DNA from: Sva-07 sp963728355
Lineage (GTDB): Bacteria > Actinomycetota > Acidimicrobiia > Acidimicrobiales > Ilumatobacteraceae
Direction of reading: 5' to 3'
Length of the DNA: 64,000 nt
Assembly: GCA_963728355.1 (NCBI GenBank)
Contig: CAVSJQ010000002.1
Coordinates: 310,001-374,000 of the forward strand
Positions 24,415-33,844 of the stretch are shown piece by piece. Positions within the stretch are counted from its first letter, which is position 1. Each line of letters opens with the position of its first letter. The notes under the pieces were generated by a model that worked only from the letters and a program-made list of their open reading frames with translations, was not told the origin of the DNA and made no database searches. Made by a program: the position numbers and the translations under genes.

Positions 24415-26146
24415 CCGTCTCGTGCCCGGCGCCACCGATTCGACCGTGCCCGTCAGGATCATCTTCCTCGGCGGCCTCGGCGAGATCGGACGCAACTGCA
24501 TGGCGATCGAGCAGGGTGCCGCCGACGATCCCGACCGCACCGTCATGCTCATCGACTGCGGTCTCATGTTCCCCGAAGCGAACATGCACGGGATCGATCT
24601 GATCCTGCCCGACTTCACCTACCTGCGCGAGAACGCCAACCGCATCCAGGCGCTCGTGCTGACACACGGCCACGAGGATCACGTCGGCGCGATCCAGTAC
24701 CTGTTGCGCGACCACGACGGCATCGGCGACCTGCGCGACGCTCCGTTGCCGATCTACGGCTCCCGCCTCGCTCTGGGGATCGCCCGCAATCGCATCGAAG
24801 AAGCGGGCCTCATGGCGAAGACCGACATGCGGTCCGTCGTCGACGGCGACTCGATCGAGATCGGGTCGCTGCTCGTCGAGTTCATCCCGGTGACCCATTC
24901 GGTTCCGCACGCCCATGCGATCGCGGTCCACACCGCTCAGGGCGTCGTGTTGCACTCCGGTGACTACAAGATCGACCTGACACCGGTCGACTCCCGACGT
25001 CTCGACCTCGCCCGCATCGGACAGCTCGCGAAGGATCCGGGCATCCGGCTGCTGATGTCCGATTCGACCAACGCCGAGGAGGCGGGCTACTCGCCGAGCG
25101 AGACGAGCGTCGGCTCCGTGCTCACCGGGTTGTTCGCCGCCCATCGCGATCGGCGGATCGTCACGGCGAGCTTCGCCAGCCACCTGCACCGCATCCAGCA
25201 GATCGCCACTGCCGCGATCGCCGACGGCCGCAAGATCGCCACGCTGGGGCTGAGCATGAAGAAGAACGTGCGTCTCGGACGTGAGCTCAAGGTGCTCGAC
25301 ATCCCCGAGTCGGCGATCATCGACATCGAGGAGATCGACAAGTACGAGCCCGGTCAGATCTGCATCATCTCCACCGGGTCGCAGGGCGAGCCGATGTCGG
25401 CGCTCGGGTTGATGGCACGCGGTGAGAGCAAGTGGCTCAAGCTGGGCGACCGCGACACGGTCGTGCTGTCGAGCCATGCGATCCCCGGCAACGAGAGCAA
25501 CGTCAACGCCGTCATCGACGGACTGATCCGCATGGGCGCCGAGGTCGTGCACTCCGGCATCCTCGACGTGCACGCCACCGGACACGCGCAGGCCGACGAG
25601 ATCAAGACGTACCTCTCGATCGTCAATCCCCAGTGGTACGTGCCGATCCACGGCGAGTACCGCCACATGGTCGCCAACGCGAAGCTCGGCGAGCTGATGG
25701 GCGTGCCCCACGAGCGGGTCATCCTGTGCGAGGACGGCGACGTCCTCGAGCTCACGGCCGACGAGCTGCGGCCGGTCGGACGTGTCCCCTCGGGCTACCT
25801 GTACGTCGACGGCATCGTGGGCGACGTCGGCCAAGGCGTGCTGCGCGACCGCCAGAAGCTGGCCGAGGAGGGCGTGGTCGTCGTCGTGGTCACCGTCGAC
25901 ATCCAGACCGGCAAGGTGCTCGTCGGACCGGAGATCATCACCCGCGGTTGGGTGTACGCACCCGAGGCCGAGGATCTGCTCGACGAAGCGTGCGACACCG
26001 TCGCCGACGCCGTCGAGACGTCGCTCGGCAAGGGCGTGCGTGACGTCGAGGCGCTCGAGCGCGACGTGCGCCGAGCCGCCGGCAAGTTCGTCAGCGAGCG
26101 CACCAAGCGCCGGCCGATGATCGTGCCGGTCGTCATGGAGGCCTGA
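24407..26146 (+). CDS. rnj: Ribonuclease J
   Basis: A metallo-beta-lactamase/beta-CASP nuclease with 5'-3' exo- and endonuclease activity in RNA maturation and decay. The 579-aa protein begins in-frame with VRIIFLGGLGEIGRNCMAIE. It contains the zinc motif T-H87-G-H89-E-D91-H92, further metal ligands in VTHSVPHAHA and HSGDYKID, and the beta-CASP motifs SDSTNAE, ISTGSQGEP and VHATGHAQADE. The C-terminal domain includes VTVDIQTGKVLVGPEIITRG. GTG 24407 is chosen because upstream sequence in the frame is dapA shadow. Confidence 0.97.
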   Translation: MADRLVPGATDSTVPVRIIFLGGLGEIGRNCMAIEQGAADDPDRTVMLIDCGLMFPEANMHGIDLILPDFTYLRENANRIQALVLTHGHEDHVGAIQYLLRDHDGIGDLRDAPLPIYGSRLALGIARNRIEEAGLMAKTDMRSVVDGDSIEIGSLLVEFIPVTHSVPHAHAIAVHTAQGVVLHSGDYKIDLTPVDSRRLDLARIGQLAKDPGIRLLMSDSTNAEEAGYSPSETSVGSVLTGLFAAHRDRRIVTASFASHLHRIQQIATAAIADGRKIATLGLSMKKNVRLGRELKVLDIPESAIIDIEEIDKYEPGQICIISTGSQGEPMSALGLMARGESKWLKLGDRDTVVLSSHAIPGNESNVNAVIDGLIRMGAEVVHSGILDVHATGHAQADEIKTYLSIVNPQWYVPIHGEYRHMVANAKLGELMGVPHERVILCEDGDVLELTADELRPVGRVPSGYLYVDGIVGDVGQGVLRDRQKLAEEGVVVVVVTVDIQTGKVLVGPEIITRGWVYAPEAEDLLDEACDTVADAVETSLGKGVRDVEALERDVRRAAGKFVSERTKRRPMIVPVVMEA

Positions 26147-26647
26147 TTGGCCCGCATCCTCGTCGCGGTCGTCGTCGGTCTGCTGGTCGTCGTCGGCGCA
26201 GCGTGCGGCAGTGATGGCGAGGGTGGCGGCGGCACGTTCGTGTCCGACATCCGCCCGGCGATCGACGCCGTCGAAGCGGAACTCGGTGCGGGTCAGAAGT
26301 TCTTCGAGGTCACGGCGAACGAGCAGGTGGTCAACCTGTTCGTCGCCGTCGACGACGCCACGGCGGCGCTGCCGTACGTGTTCCTCGACGGTGAGCTGCA
26401 GCCACCCGCGCCGACGTTGACCGGCGCGTCGGGGTTCACGTTCACCGCCGACGCCGTCGACTTCGACGACTCGATCCTCGATGCGGTCAGCGAGCAACTG
26501 CCGGATTCGTCGATCCAGGCGCTCAGCATCGAGGGAGGCGACGGCGGGGTCGTCCGGTACGTGATCTCGACGTTGTCGCCCGAGGGCGGACGGCTCGATG
26601 TCACCGTGGGCCCCGACGGCGCTGTCCTCGCCGTCGACCCGGTCTGA
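26147..26647 (+). CDS. Small putative lipoprotein
   Basis: A 166-aa protein starting at TTG 26147, directly after the RNase J stop, so it is probably translated by reinitiation. The N-terminus LVAVVVGLLVVVGAAC is a signal peptide with lipobox. The mature part (for example GQKFFEVTANEQVVNLFVAVDD) is acidic and beta-rich and I recognise no family. It is likely exported and anchored to the outer face of the membrane. Confidence 0.7.
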   Translation: MARILVAVVVGLLVVVGAACGSDGEGGGGTFVSDIRPAIDAVEAELGAGQKFFEVTANEQVVNLFVAVDDATAALPYVFLDGELQPPAPTLTGASGFTFTADAVDFDDSILDAVSEQLPDSSIQALSIEGGDGGVVRYVISTLSPEGGRLDVTVGPDGAVLAVDPV

Positions 26648-26744
26648 CGAGGACCGACCGCGAACACGCACCACGCTGCGCTCGGTGGGCGCGGGGGCGG
26701 GTCACGGTTGGGGATGACCCTCGGTTGGTACCGTGTACGACGTC

Positions 26745-29297
26745 ATGTCCACGTGGGGAGCGTCCAAGAAGCGATCGTCGTCGCGGAGCCGGAAATCGTC
26801 GTCGACGAGCCGGAACGCGACCGGCAAGAGCACGAGCGCCAAGGGATCGTCGAAGGCGTCCGGAACCGTGCGCGACGCCACACCCCCGACGGGCTCGGGC
26901 TCCCGTCGCGACCAGGCCCAAGCAGAGCTGCGCGACGCCGTCGGTGGCCGCGAGCAGGAGTTCATCGGACTCGGCCTGATCGGTGCGGCGGTGTTGCTCG
27001 GACTCGCGGTGTACGTGAACCTCGCCGGCCCGCTCGGGCGTGGCATCGAGACGCTCACCGGCTGGCTGTTCGGGCTCGGTCGGTACGCCGTTCCCGTGGT
27101 GCTCGCCGCCCTCGGTGTCTCACTGCTGCGCAAGGGCCGCTCCGCCAGCCCGTTCCAGCTGTTCGTGGGATGGTCGATGATGTCGCTGGCGGTGCTCGGG
27201 CTCCTGCAGGTCGCCCGCGGGTCCGACCGGCTCGCCGACGCCGCCGACGGGATCGACGATGCCGGTGGCTGGATCGGTGCGCTCGTCGGCACCCCGCTCG
27301 AAGCGCTCCTGGCGACCGCCGGTGCCGCTGTCGTGCTCGTGGTCGCGTTCGCCGGTGGCGCCTTGCTCGTCACCCGCACATCGATCAGGACGTTCGCCCA
27401 GCAGACGGGCGGTTTCCTCGCCGCCGTCGGCGCACCGTTGGGGCGCGCCGCCAAGTCGGGCATCAGCAACATCTCCACGCTCAGCAGCGACCGCGAGGCC
27501 GAGGCAGCTGCCCGCGCCGGCTCGCCCTCCGACGTCGGCGTCTCGGGCGAGGCGTCGCCGCTGGCGCCGGGCCTCTATGACTTCGCCGCCGAGGACGACG
27601 AGTCCGGCGAACTGCCGCCACCCAAGCCGCGCCGGACCCGCAAGCCGAAGTTCGACGCCGGCAGCCAGCCGACCGCCGTCGCCGGCGACGGCGCCCGGGT
27701 GGGCGAGTGGGTACTGCCGCCGATGTCGTTCCTCGATCGGCCGGGCGAGCAGACCATCGATCGCAAGGCCGTCGAAGCGCGCGGCCGGATGTTGCACGAG
27801 TCGCTCGCCTCGCACGGCGTCGACACCACGCTGCTCGGCATGACCGTCGGTCCGACGGTGACGCGCTACGAACTCGAGCTGGGCCCCGGCGTCAAGGTCG
27901 CCCGCGTCACGAGCCTGCAGAAGGACATCGCCTACGCGATGGCGGCGGTCGACGTGCGGATCCTCGCACCGATCCCGGGCCGGTCGGCGATCGGCGTCGA
28001 GGTGCCCAACCATCAGCGCCAGCTGGTCGCCCTCGGCGACCTGCTCACCTCACCCGAGGCGGCCAAGGCCACCAACCCGCTGGAGGTCGCGATCGGCAAG
28101 GACATCGCCGGCAAGGCGGTGTTCCTCGACCTCGCCGCCACGCCGCACATGCTGATCGCCGGTGCCACCGGCGCCGGCAAGTCGAGCGGCATCAACTGCA
28201 TCATCACCTCGCTGCTGATGCGCACGACGCCCGACGACGTGCGCCTGATCCTGATCGACCCCAAACAGGTCGAGATGGGCCAGTACGCCCGGCTGCCGCA
28301 TCTGCTCACCCAGCCGGTCACCAATCCGAAGAAGGCCGCCAATGCCCTCGGTTGGGCGGTCAAGGAGATGGAGCGGCGCTACGACGTGCTCTCCGAACTC
28401 GGCTACCGCGACATCACCGGGTACAACAAGGCCTTCGCCAAGGGGCAGATCCAACCGCCGCTCGGCTCCGAGAACGAGTACGAGCACATGCCGTACATCG
28501 TGGTGGTCGTCGACGAGCTCAACGACCTGATGATGGTGGCGGCGCGTGACGTCGAGGAGTCGATCACCCGCATCGCCCAGAAAGCCCGTGCCGTCGGCAT
28601 CCACCTGATCGTGGCCACGCAGCGTCCCTCGGTGAACGTGATCACCGGCGTGATCAAGGCGAACATCCCGGCCCGGATGGCGTTCGCGGTGTCGAGCCTC
28701 ACCGACAGCCGCGTGATCCTCGACCAGCCCGGTGCCGAGAAGCTCGTCGGCAAGGGCGACATGCTGCTGCTGCCTGGCAACTCGTCGGTCGCCAACCGCA
28801 TCCAGGGGTCGTTCGTCAGCGAGGACGAGGTGCGTCAGGTCGTCGCTCACTGGCGGGACCAGTCGCCCGAGCCGATCTACTCCAACGACGTCGAATCGGG
28901 TGGCGAAGCAAGCGACGGGGGCGACGGCGCCGGCCCGACGGGCCAGTCGTCGCTCGTGCCGCCGCGTCCCGGCGCCGGCGCCGGCATGCCGACGTCGGGA
29001 TCGATGGCGTCGATGGACGACCTCGACGTCACCTCCGACGCCAACGCCTTCTCCGCCGGCGACGACGACGAGGACACTGCGATGATGCGCCAGGCGATGG
29101 AGCTCGTGGTGCGCAGCCAGCTCGGATCGACCTCGATGCTGCAACGCAAGCTGAAAGTCGGATTCGCCAGGGCCGGGCGGATCATGGACCTGCTGGAACA
29201 GCGCGGTGTCGTCGGACCCAGCGAGGGCTCGAAGGCCCGGTCGGTGCTGATGACGGTCGAGGAGTTCGAGCTGCTCCAGCAGAATGGCCAGGTCTGA
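26745..29297 (+). CDS. ftsK: FtsK/SpoIIIE-type DNA translocase
   Basis: Pumps chromosome termini across the division septum. After a basic Ser/Lys-rich N-terminus there are about four membrane helices (residues 70-215), a linker with a PPPKPRRTRKPK patch, and the motor domain. Walker A is GATGAGKSSGIN at 473-484, Walker B IVVVVDELNDLMM, and the FtsK motif ATQRPSVNVITGVIKANIP follows. The C-terminal gamma winged helix (about 780-850) that reads KOPS is present. At 850 aa it is typical for actinobacteria. ATG 26745 follows TACCGT by 10 nt; GTG 26733 is less likely. Confidence 0.96.
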   Translation: MSTWGASKKRSSSRSRKSSSTSRNATGKSTSAKGSSKASGTVRDATPPTGSGSRRDQAQAELRDAVGGREQEFIGLGLIGAAVLLGLAVYVNLAGPLGRGIETLTGWLFGLGRYAVPVVLAALGVSLLRKGRSASPFQLFVGWSMMSLAVLGLLQVARGSDRLADAADGIDDAGGWIGALVGTPLEALLATAGAAVVLVVAFAGGALLVTRTSIRTFAQQTGGFLAAVGAPLGRAAKSGISNISTLSSDREAEAAARAGSPSDVGVSGEASPLAPGLYDFAAEDDESGELPPPKPRRTRKPKFDAGSQPTAVAGDGARVGEWVLPPMSFLDRPGEQTIDRKAVEARGRMLHESLASHGVDTTLLGMTVGPTVTRYELELGPGVKVARVTSLQKDIAYAMAAVDVRILAPIPGRSAIGVEVPNHQRQLVALGDLLTSPEAAKATNPLEVAIGKDIAGKAVFLDLAATPHMLIAGATGAGKSSGINCIITSLLMRTTPDDVRLILIDPKQVEMGQYARLPHLLTQPVTNPKKAANALGWAVKEMERRYDVLSELGYRDITGYNKAFAKGQIQPPLGSENEYEHMPYIVVVVDELNDLMMVAARDVEESITRIAQKARAVGIHLIVATQRPSVNVITGVIKANIPARMAFAVSSLTDSRVILDQPGAEKLVGKGDMLLLPGNSSVANRIQGSFVSEDEVRQVVAHWRDQSPEPIYSNDVESGGEASDGGDGAGPTGQSSLVPPRPGAGAGMPTSGSMASMDDLDVTSDANAFSAGDDDEDTAMMRQAMELVVRSQLGSTSMLQRKLKVGFARAGRIMDLLEQRGVVGPSEGSKARSVLMTVEEFELLQQNGQV

Positions 29298-29338
29298 CCC
29301 GTCCACCTGACGGCCGCCCCTGCCGTTGCGCTCCTGAC

Positions 29339-29381
29339 CTCGTGAACACGATGCGCTCCTGGGCCTCACCTTGTTCACGAG
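29339..29381. repeat. Inverted repeat in the ftsK-SMP-30 intergenic region
   Basis: CTCGTGAACA (29339-29348) and TGTTCACGAG (29372-29381) are perfect 10-bp arms separated by 23 nt. The direct repeat TGCGCTCCTG occurs twice around the left arm, and a related GTGCTCCTG lies downstream. It may be the ftsK terminator or an operator for the following gene. Confidence 0.65.
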
Positions 29382-29429
29382 AAGCGGTCGACTGGGAGGC
29401 GGGCGAGGTGCTCCTGGCAACATGACGCC

Positions 29430-30377
29430 ATGGAGCAACCCCAGGTCACCGAATTCACGCCCGACTTGACCGAGGTCGCCAGCGGCCTCGAGTTCCCGGA
29501 AGGGCCGATCTGGATGCCCGACGGCTCGGTCGTGCTGGTCGAGATGTTCGGACCCCGGCTGACACGGGTGCATCTCGACGGAACGAAGGAGACGATCGCC
29601 GAGATCTCCGGCGGTCCCAACGGTGCCGCGGTCGGCCCCGACGGCGCAATCTACCTGTGCAACAACGGCGGCAGCTTCTCTCGCGCAGAGCTCGCGGGGC
29701 TGACGATTCCCGGCGGGTTCGACCGCGACAACTACCTCGGTGGGCGCATCCAGCGTGTCGATCCGCACGACGGCACCGTGACCGATCTGTACTCCGAGTG
29801 CGATGGTCGCCCGCTGCGCAGCCCGAACGATCTGGTGATGGACGGCCACGGCGGGTTCTGGTTCACCGACCACGGCATCCGAGACGCCCGCGGTCGTACC
29901 GCCGACCTCACCGGCATCTACTACGGCCACGTCGACGGCTCGCAGATCACCGAGGTGGTGTATCCGACCGACTCGCCCAACGGCATCGGCCTGTCGCCCG
30001 ACACCGACACCCTCTACTGGGCCGAGACCCACACCGGGCGGGTGTTCCGGCGGGCGGTCAGCTCACCCGGCGTGCTGGCCCCGGCCAACCCACTCGACCC
30101 TGGCCTGCTCCACGGGCTGCCGGGTCACCAGTTCCTCGACTCGCTCGCCGTCGACGGCGAGGGATGGGTGTGTGTCGCCACGATCTTCAACGGCGGGATC
30201 ACCGCCATCTCGCCCGACGGATCGCAGGTCGAGCACTACGCCACCGGCGATCTGATCACCACCAACATCTGTTTCGGCGACGAGGACCTGCGGACCGCGT
30301 ACGTGACGTGCTCGAGCACCGGTCGCCTCGTGTCGTTCCCGTGGCCCCGGCCCGGTCTGCGACTCGCCCACCAGTGA
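29430..30377 (+). CDS. SMP-30/gluconolactonase-like beta-propeller protein
   Basis: A 315-aa six-bladed propeller of the SMP-30/LRE family, which includes gluconolactonases and other lactonases. Motifs include LEFPEGPIWMPDGSVVLVEM, ISGGPNGAAVGPDGAIYLCNNGG, RPLRSPNDLVMDGHGGFWFTDHG and SPNGIGLSPDTDTLYWAET; the E, N and D residues here supply the metal site. There is no signal peptide. Substrate cannot be predicted. CAACAT precedes the ATG by 6 nt. Confidence 0.87.
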   Translation: MEQPQVTEFTPDLTEVASGLEFPEGPIWMPDGSVVLVEMFGPRLTRVHLDGTKETIAEISGGPNGAAVGPDGAIYLCNNGGSFSRAELAGLTIPGGFDRDNYLGGRIQRVDPHDGTVTDLYSECDGRPLRSPNDLVMDGHGGFWFTDHGIRDARGRTADLTGIYYGHVDGSQITEVVYPTDSPNGIGLSPDTDTLYWAETHTGRVFRRAVSSPGVLAPANPLDPGLLHGLPGHQFLDSLAVDGEGWVCVATIFNGGITAISPDGSQVEHYATGDLITTNICFGDEDLRTAYVTCSSTGRLVSFPWPRPGLRLAHQ

Positions 30378-30499
30378 TCCCGGTCGTCGATCTGGGCGGG
30401 TTCGCCGACTCGCCGGCTGCCCAGCGATCGGCTCGACGGTCCGATGAGCCGGAGCCCGACGGCCGATTCGATGGGCGGGCCGCGAAGCGAGGAGCCAGG

Positions 30500-30505
30500 T
30501 AGCGT
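30500..30505 (+). promoter_or_regulatory. Candidate -10 box TAGCGT for leaderless rimO
   Basis: Eight nt upstream of GTG 30514 and without a Shine-Dalgarno sequence. Confidence 0.5.
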
Positions 30506-30513
30506 GGTCGACC

Positions 30514-31851
30514 GTGTCCCAGCGGTTCTACATCGAGACGCTCGGCTGCCCGAAGAACGACGTCGATTCCGACAAGCTGATCGGCGCGCTCCTCGCGGAC
30601 GGCATGGAGCCCACCGACGACGCCGCGCTCGCGGATCTCGTGGTCGTCAACACCTGTGCGTTCATCGACGATGCGAGACGCGAGTCGATCGACACCATCC
30701 TTGCCCTCGACGGGCAGCGCAGTGAGAGCTCCCGCCTCGTCGTCACCGGCTGCATGGCCGAACGGTACGGCGACGAACTCGCCGCCGCCCTGCCGGAGGT
30801 CGACCAGGTCGCCGGATTCGGTCAGGCGTTCAACGTCACGCCGGCCGAGCGCGATGGCACCGAGGTCCCGCGCACTGCGACATCGGGTCGCAAGCTGATC
30901 CCGGTGTCGAGTACTCCGCTGCCCGAGTTCGATCTGCTCAACCTGCCCCGTCCGAAGTCGGCCGTGCCGTGGGCATACGTCAAGATCGCCGAAGGATGCG
31001 ACCGCTCCTGCGGGTTCTGCGCCATCCCGAGCTTCCGTGGACCACAGCGCAGCCGCGACATCGCCTCGATCCTCACCGAGGTCGACCAGCTCGAAGTCCG
31101 TGAGATCGTGCTCGTCGCCCAGGACCTCGCCTCGTACGGCAAGGACCGGCCCGGCGAGCTCGGCGCCGGCTCGATCGTTCCGCTCGTCAAGTCGGTCGCC
31201 GACGAGGTCGATCGCGTTCGGCTGCTCTATCTGTATCCGAGCGATCTGAGCGACGACCTGATCGACGTGATCTGTGACTCGGGTGTGCCCTACTTCGACC
31301 TGTCGCTGCAGCACGTCAGCAAGCCGCTGCTGCGGCGGATGCGCCGCTGGGGCGACGCGGAGCGGTTCCTCGACCGGATCGCCGAGATCCGCGAACGCGA
31401 ACCGGACGCAACCTTCCGCAGCAACTTCATCGTCGGGTATCCCGGCGAGACCGAAGCCGACCACGACCAGCTGTTGCACTTCGTCGAGGACGCGCAGCTC
31501 GACTGGTGCGGTTTCTTCTCCTACAGCCGTGAAGACGGCACCTACGCCGCCGATCTCGACGGTGCCGTCGATCCTGGTCTGATGGCCGAGCGGCTCGCCG
31601 AACTGCGCGAGCTGCAGGACGAGATCACCGCAACCCGGCGTGACTCGCTGATCGGCTCGACGATCGAGGTCCTGGTCGACACGCCGGGCGTGGCCCGCAG
31701 CCACCGTGAGGCCCCCGAGATCGACGGGGTCGTGCACGTCGATCTCGCGCTCGAGCCGGGCTCACTCGTCTCGGTCCACATCGTCGACGCGCTCGGACCC
31801 GATCTCGTCGCTGCGGGCGTCAGCGCCGATATTCTCGAGGCGGCCGGATGA
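30514..31851 (+). CDS. rimO: Ribosomal protein S12 methylthiotransferase RimO
   Basis: A radical-SAM methylthiotransferase that modifies the conserved aspartate of ribosomal protein S12. The N-terminal UPF0004 domain has the auxiliary-cluster cysteines in ETLGCPKNDVDS, VVNTCAFIDDARRES and VTGCMAERY. The radical-SAM motif is C162-x3-C166-x2-C169 in EGCDRSCGFCAIPSFRG. A C-terminal TRAM domain (about 375-445) completes the 445-aa protein. The IPSFRGxxRSR pattern distinguishes RimO from MiaB. It overlaps pgsA by 4 nt (ATGA). Confidence 0.95.
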   Translation: MSQRFYIETLGCPKNDVDSDKLIGALLADGMEPTDDAALADLVVVNTCAFIDDARRESIDTILALDGQRSESSRLVVTGCMAERYGDELAAALPEVDQVAGFGQAFNVTPAERDGTEVPRTATSGRKLIPVSSTPLPEFDLLNLPRPKSAVPWAYVKIAEGCDRSCGFCAIPSFRGPQRSRDIASILTEVDQLEVREIVLVAQDLASYGKDRPGELGAGSIVPLVKSVADEVDRVRLLYLYPSDLSDDLIDVICDSGVPYFDLSLQHVSKPLLRRMRRWGDAERFLDRIAEIREREPDATFRSNFIVGYPGETEADHDQLLHFVEDAQLDWCGFFSYSREDGTYAADLDGAVDPGLMAERLAELRELQDEITATRRDSLIGSTIEVLVDTPGVARSHREAPEIDGVVHVDLALEPGSLVSVHIVDALGPDLVAAGVSADILEAAG

Positions 31852-32429
31852 CGGTGCCGCCCGACAAGCTCGCCACCTGGGCGAATGCGATCACCGTCGG
31901 ACGGCTGCTGCTGTCGCCGCTGATGTTCTGGGCGATCCCGAACGACAACCAGGGGGCATGGATCGCGGTGGGTCTGTGGTTCGTGCTGTGCGCGAGCGAC
32001 GGCATCGACGGCTACATCGCCCGCCGCCACGGCACGACGTCGGCGGGTGCCTTCCTCGATCCGCTCGCCGACAAGGTGCTCGTGCTCGGAGCGATGTTCA
32101 CCCTGGTCAGCACGGGTGTGTTCCCGGTGCTGCCGGTGGTCATCATGGCCGCCCGCGAGATCCTCATCAGCGTCTATCGAGTCCTGGTCGGCGGCAAGGG
32201 CATCAGCGTGCCGGCGATCAAGCTCGCCAAGTACAAGACGGTGACCCAGCAGTTCGCGGTCGCCTTCGCGTTGTTCCCGCCGACCGCACTCGACGCGACG
32301 TGGCTGTGGAACGGGCTGCTCTGGCTGGCCGTCGTGCTCGCGCTGGTGAGCGGCGTGCAGTACCTGTGGCGGGCCCGCAAGCTCGCCGCTGCCACGCCGG
32401 CCCCGCTCACCGTCGACCAGGTCGGCTGA
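31848..32429 (+). CDS. pgsA: CDP-diacylglycerol-glycerol-3-phosphate 3-phosphatidyltransferase
   Basis: A CDP-alcohol phosphatidyltransferase that makes phosphatidylglycerophosphate. The full signature D-G-x2-D-G-x2-A-R-x8-G-x3-D-x3-D is seen in SDGIDGYIARRHGTTSAGAF followed by LDPLADK. The 193-aa protein has about six membrane helices. ITVGRLLLSPLMF near the N-terminus is typical of PgsA. It is in the rimO-pgsA-cinA operon, a common actinobacterial order. Confidence 0.94.
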   Translation: MTVPPDKLATWANAITVGRLLLSPLMFWAIPNDNQGAWIAVGLWFVLCASDGIDGYIARRHGTTSAGAFLDPLADKVLVLGAMFTLVSTGVFPVLPVVIMAAREILISVYRVLVGGKGISVPAIKLAKYKTVTQQFAVAFALFPPTALDATWLWNGLLWLAVVLALVSGVQYLWRARKLAAATPAPLTVDQVG

Positions 32430-32441
32430 GAGGCACGTCGA

Positions 32442-33695
32442 GTGGCGCAACGTTGTGATGTCCTCGCCGTCGGCACCGAGTTGCTGCTCGGCCAGATCAT
32501 CGACTCCAACTCGGCGTGGATCGGCGGTGAACTCGCCGCGAACGGGATCGACTCGCTCGTGCAGGTCAAGGTCGGCGACAACGTCGGTCGGATCGAAGCG
32601 CAACTGCGGCGACTGCTGGAGACCGCTGATGCCGTGATCATGTGCGGTGGCCTGGGTCCCACGCACGACGATCTCACCCGGGAGGCGATCGCTGTGGTGA
32701 TGGGGGTCGAGCTGGTGCTCGACGACGCCGTTGCCGACGTCATCCGACAGCTGTTCGCCTCACGCGGCCGGCGGATGTCGGAGAACAACCTGCGCCAGGC
32801 ACTGGTGCCCGTCGGGGCGACGATCATCCCGCAGACCCGTGGGACCGCGCCGGGCCTCATCTGCCCGGTGGTCGTCGAGGGGGTCGACAAGGTCGTCTAC
32901 GCCGTGCCCGGCGTTCCGCACGAGATGTACGACATGATGCATCGCGCCGTGCTGCCCGACCTGCGTCGGCGCAGCGGCGGGGACTCGGTGATCCGCAGCC
33001 GGGTGCTGCGTTCGTGGGGTGAGAGCGAGAGCGGGCTCAACGAACGTCTCGACCACGTGATCGAGCAGCTCGACGGCCCCGACACGCCGACGCTCGCCTT
33101 TCTCGCCAGCGGCTGGGAAGGGCTCAAGGTCCGCCTCACCGCCAAGGCGCCGACCGCCGACGAGTGCGACCGGCAGCTCGACCACTGGGAGCAGGTGGTG
33201 CGCGCCGAACTGGGCGACCTGGTCTTCGGCACCGACGACGACACGATGGAGTCCGTCGTGCTCGACCTGTGCCGGCGTCGGGGGCTGACGCTGGCGACCG
33301 CCGAATCGGTGACCGGCGGACTCGTCGGGGCGCGCCTCACCGGGATCCCGGGCGCCAGCGACGTGTTCCGTGGTGCGATCGTGAGCTATGCCACCGACAT
33401 CAAGCAGACGCTGCTCGGCGTGGGGGAGGGGCCCGTGGTCAGCGAAGCGGCAGCCCGGCAGATGGCCCACGGCGTGCGCGAGCGACTCGGTGCCGACATC
33501 GGCCTGTCACTGACCGGTGTGGCCGGCCCCGACGAGCAGGACGGCCAACCGGTCGGCACGCTGTTCGTCGGCATCGTCGGGCCCGGGTTCGGCGAGGTCC
33601 GTCAGCTCCGGATTCCGGGCCAACGCGACCAGATGCGCCAGTTCGCCGTGATCACCGCCCTCGGCCTCCTGCGCACCGAACTGGCCGCCCGCTAG
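32442..33695 (+). CDS. cinA: CinA-family protein (competence/damage-inducible, NMN amidase domain)
   Basis: A 417-aa two-domain protein. The N-terminal molybdopterin-binding-like domain (COG1058) shows AVGTELLLGQIIDSNSAWIG and CGGLGPTHDDLTREAIA. The C-terminal PncC domain, which deamidates NMN to NaMN in pyridine nucleotide salvage, shows LATAESVTGGLVGARLTGIPGASDVF and SLTGVAGPDEQDGQPVGTLFV. The GTG start follows the pgsA stop by 12 bp. It is the last gene before the tRNA. Confidence 0.94.
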   Translation: MAQRCDVLAVGTELLLGQIIDSNSAWIGGELAANGIDSLVQVKVGDNVGRIEAQLRRLLETADAVIMCGGLGPTHDDLTREAIAVVMGVELVLDDAVADVIRQLFASRGRRMSENNLRQALVPVGATIIPQTRGTAPGLICPVVVEGVDKVVYAVPGVPHEMYDMMHRAVLPDLRRRSGGDSVIRSRVLRSWGESESGLNERLDHVIEQLDGPDTPTLAFLASGWEGLKVRLTAKAPTADECDRQLDHWEQVVRAELGDLVFGTDDDTMESVVLDLCRRRGLTLATAESVTGGLVGARLTGIPGASDVFRGAIVSYATDIKQTLLGVGEGPVVSEAAARQMAHGVRERLGADIGLSLTGVAGPDEQDGQPVGTLFVGIVGPGFGEVRQLRIPGQRDQMRQFAVITALGLLRTELAAR

Positions 33696-33708
33696 CGTTG
33701 GGGCGAAA

Positions 33709-33782
33709 GCCCCTGTAGCTCAGTTGGATAGAGCAAGTCCCTTCTAATGACAAGGTCGCAGGTTCGAATCCTGCCGGGGGCG
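33709..33782 (+). tRNA. tRNA-Arg (anticodon TCT)
   Basis: A 7-bp acceptor stem (GCCCCTG with CGGGGGC, one T-G pair), D-arm GCTC/GAGC, T-arm GCAGG-TTCGAAT-CCTGC and discriminator G are all clear. The anticodon loop CTTCTAA gives TCT, decoding AGA. The anticodon stem is unusual: 5' AGTCC faces TGACA, leaving A27-A43 and C31-T39 unpaired and only three good pairs. CCA is not encoded. Confidence 0.9.
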
Positions 33783-33844
33783 CTGTAGCCTGGTGTGCCG
33801 CTGCGTTGATCCGCGGCCCCACCCCCGACCAGGCGAGGTTCTGC

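Noticed and set aside
24221..26674. 817-codon antisense frame over RNase J and the lipoprotein gene
   Set aside because: Low-complexity Arg/Asp/Val/His composition, no start context, and it spans three real genes on the other strand.
29288..29300. GGTCTGACCC at the ftsK end as an eighth REP copy
   Set aside because: Only the central 10 bases match; the arms do not pair and it lies inside the coding sequence.
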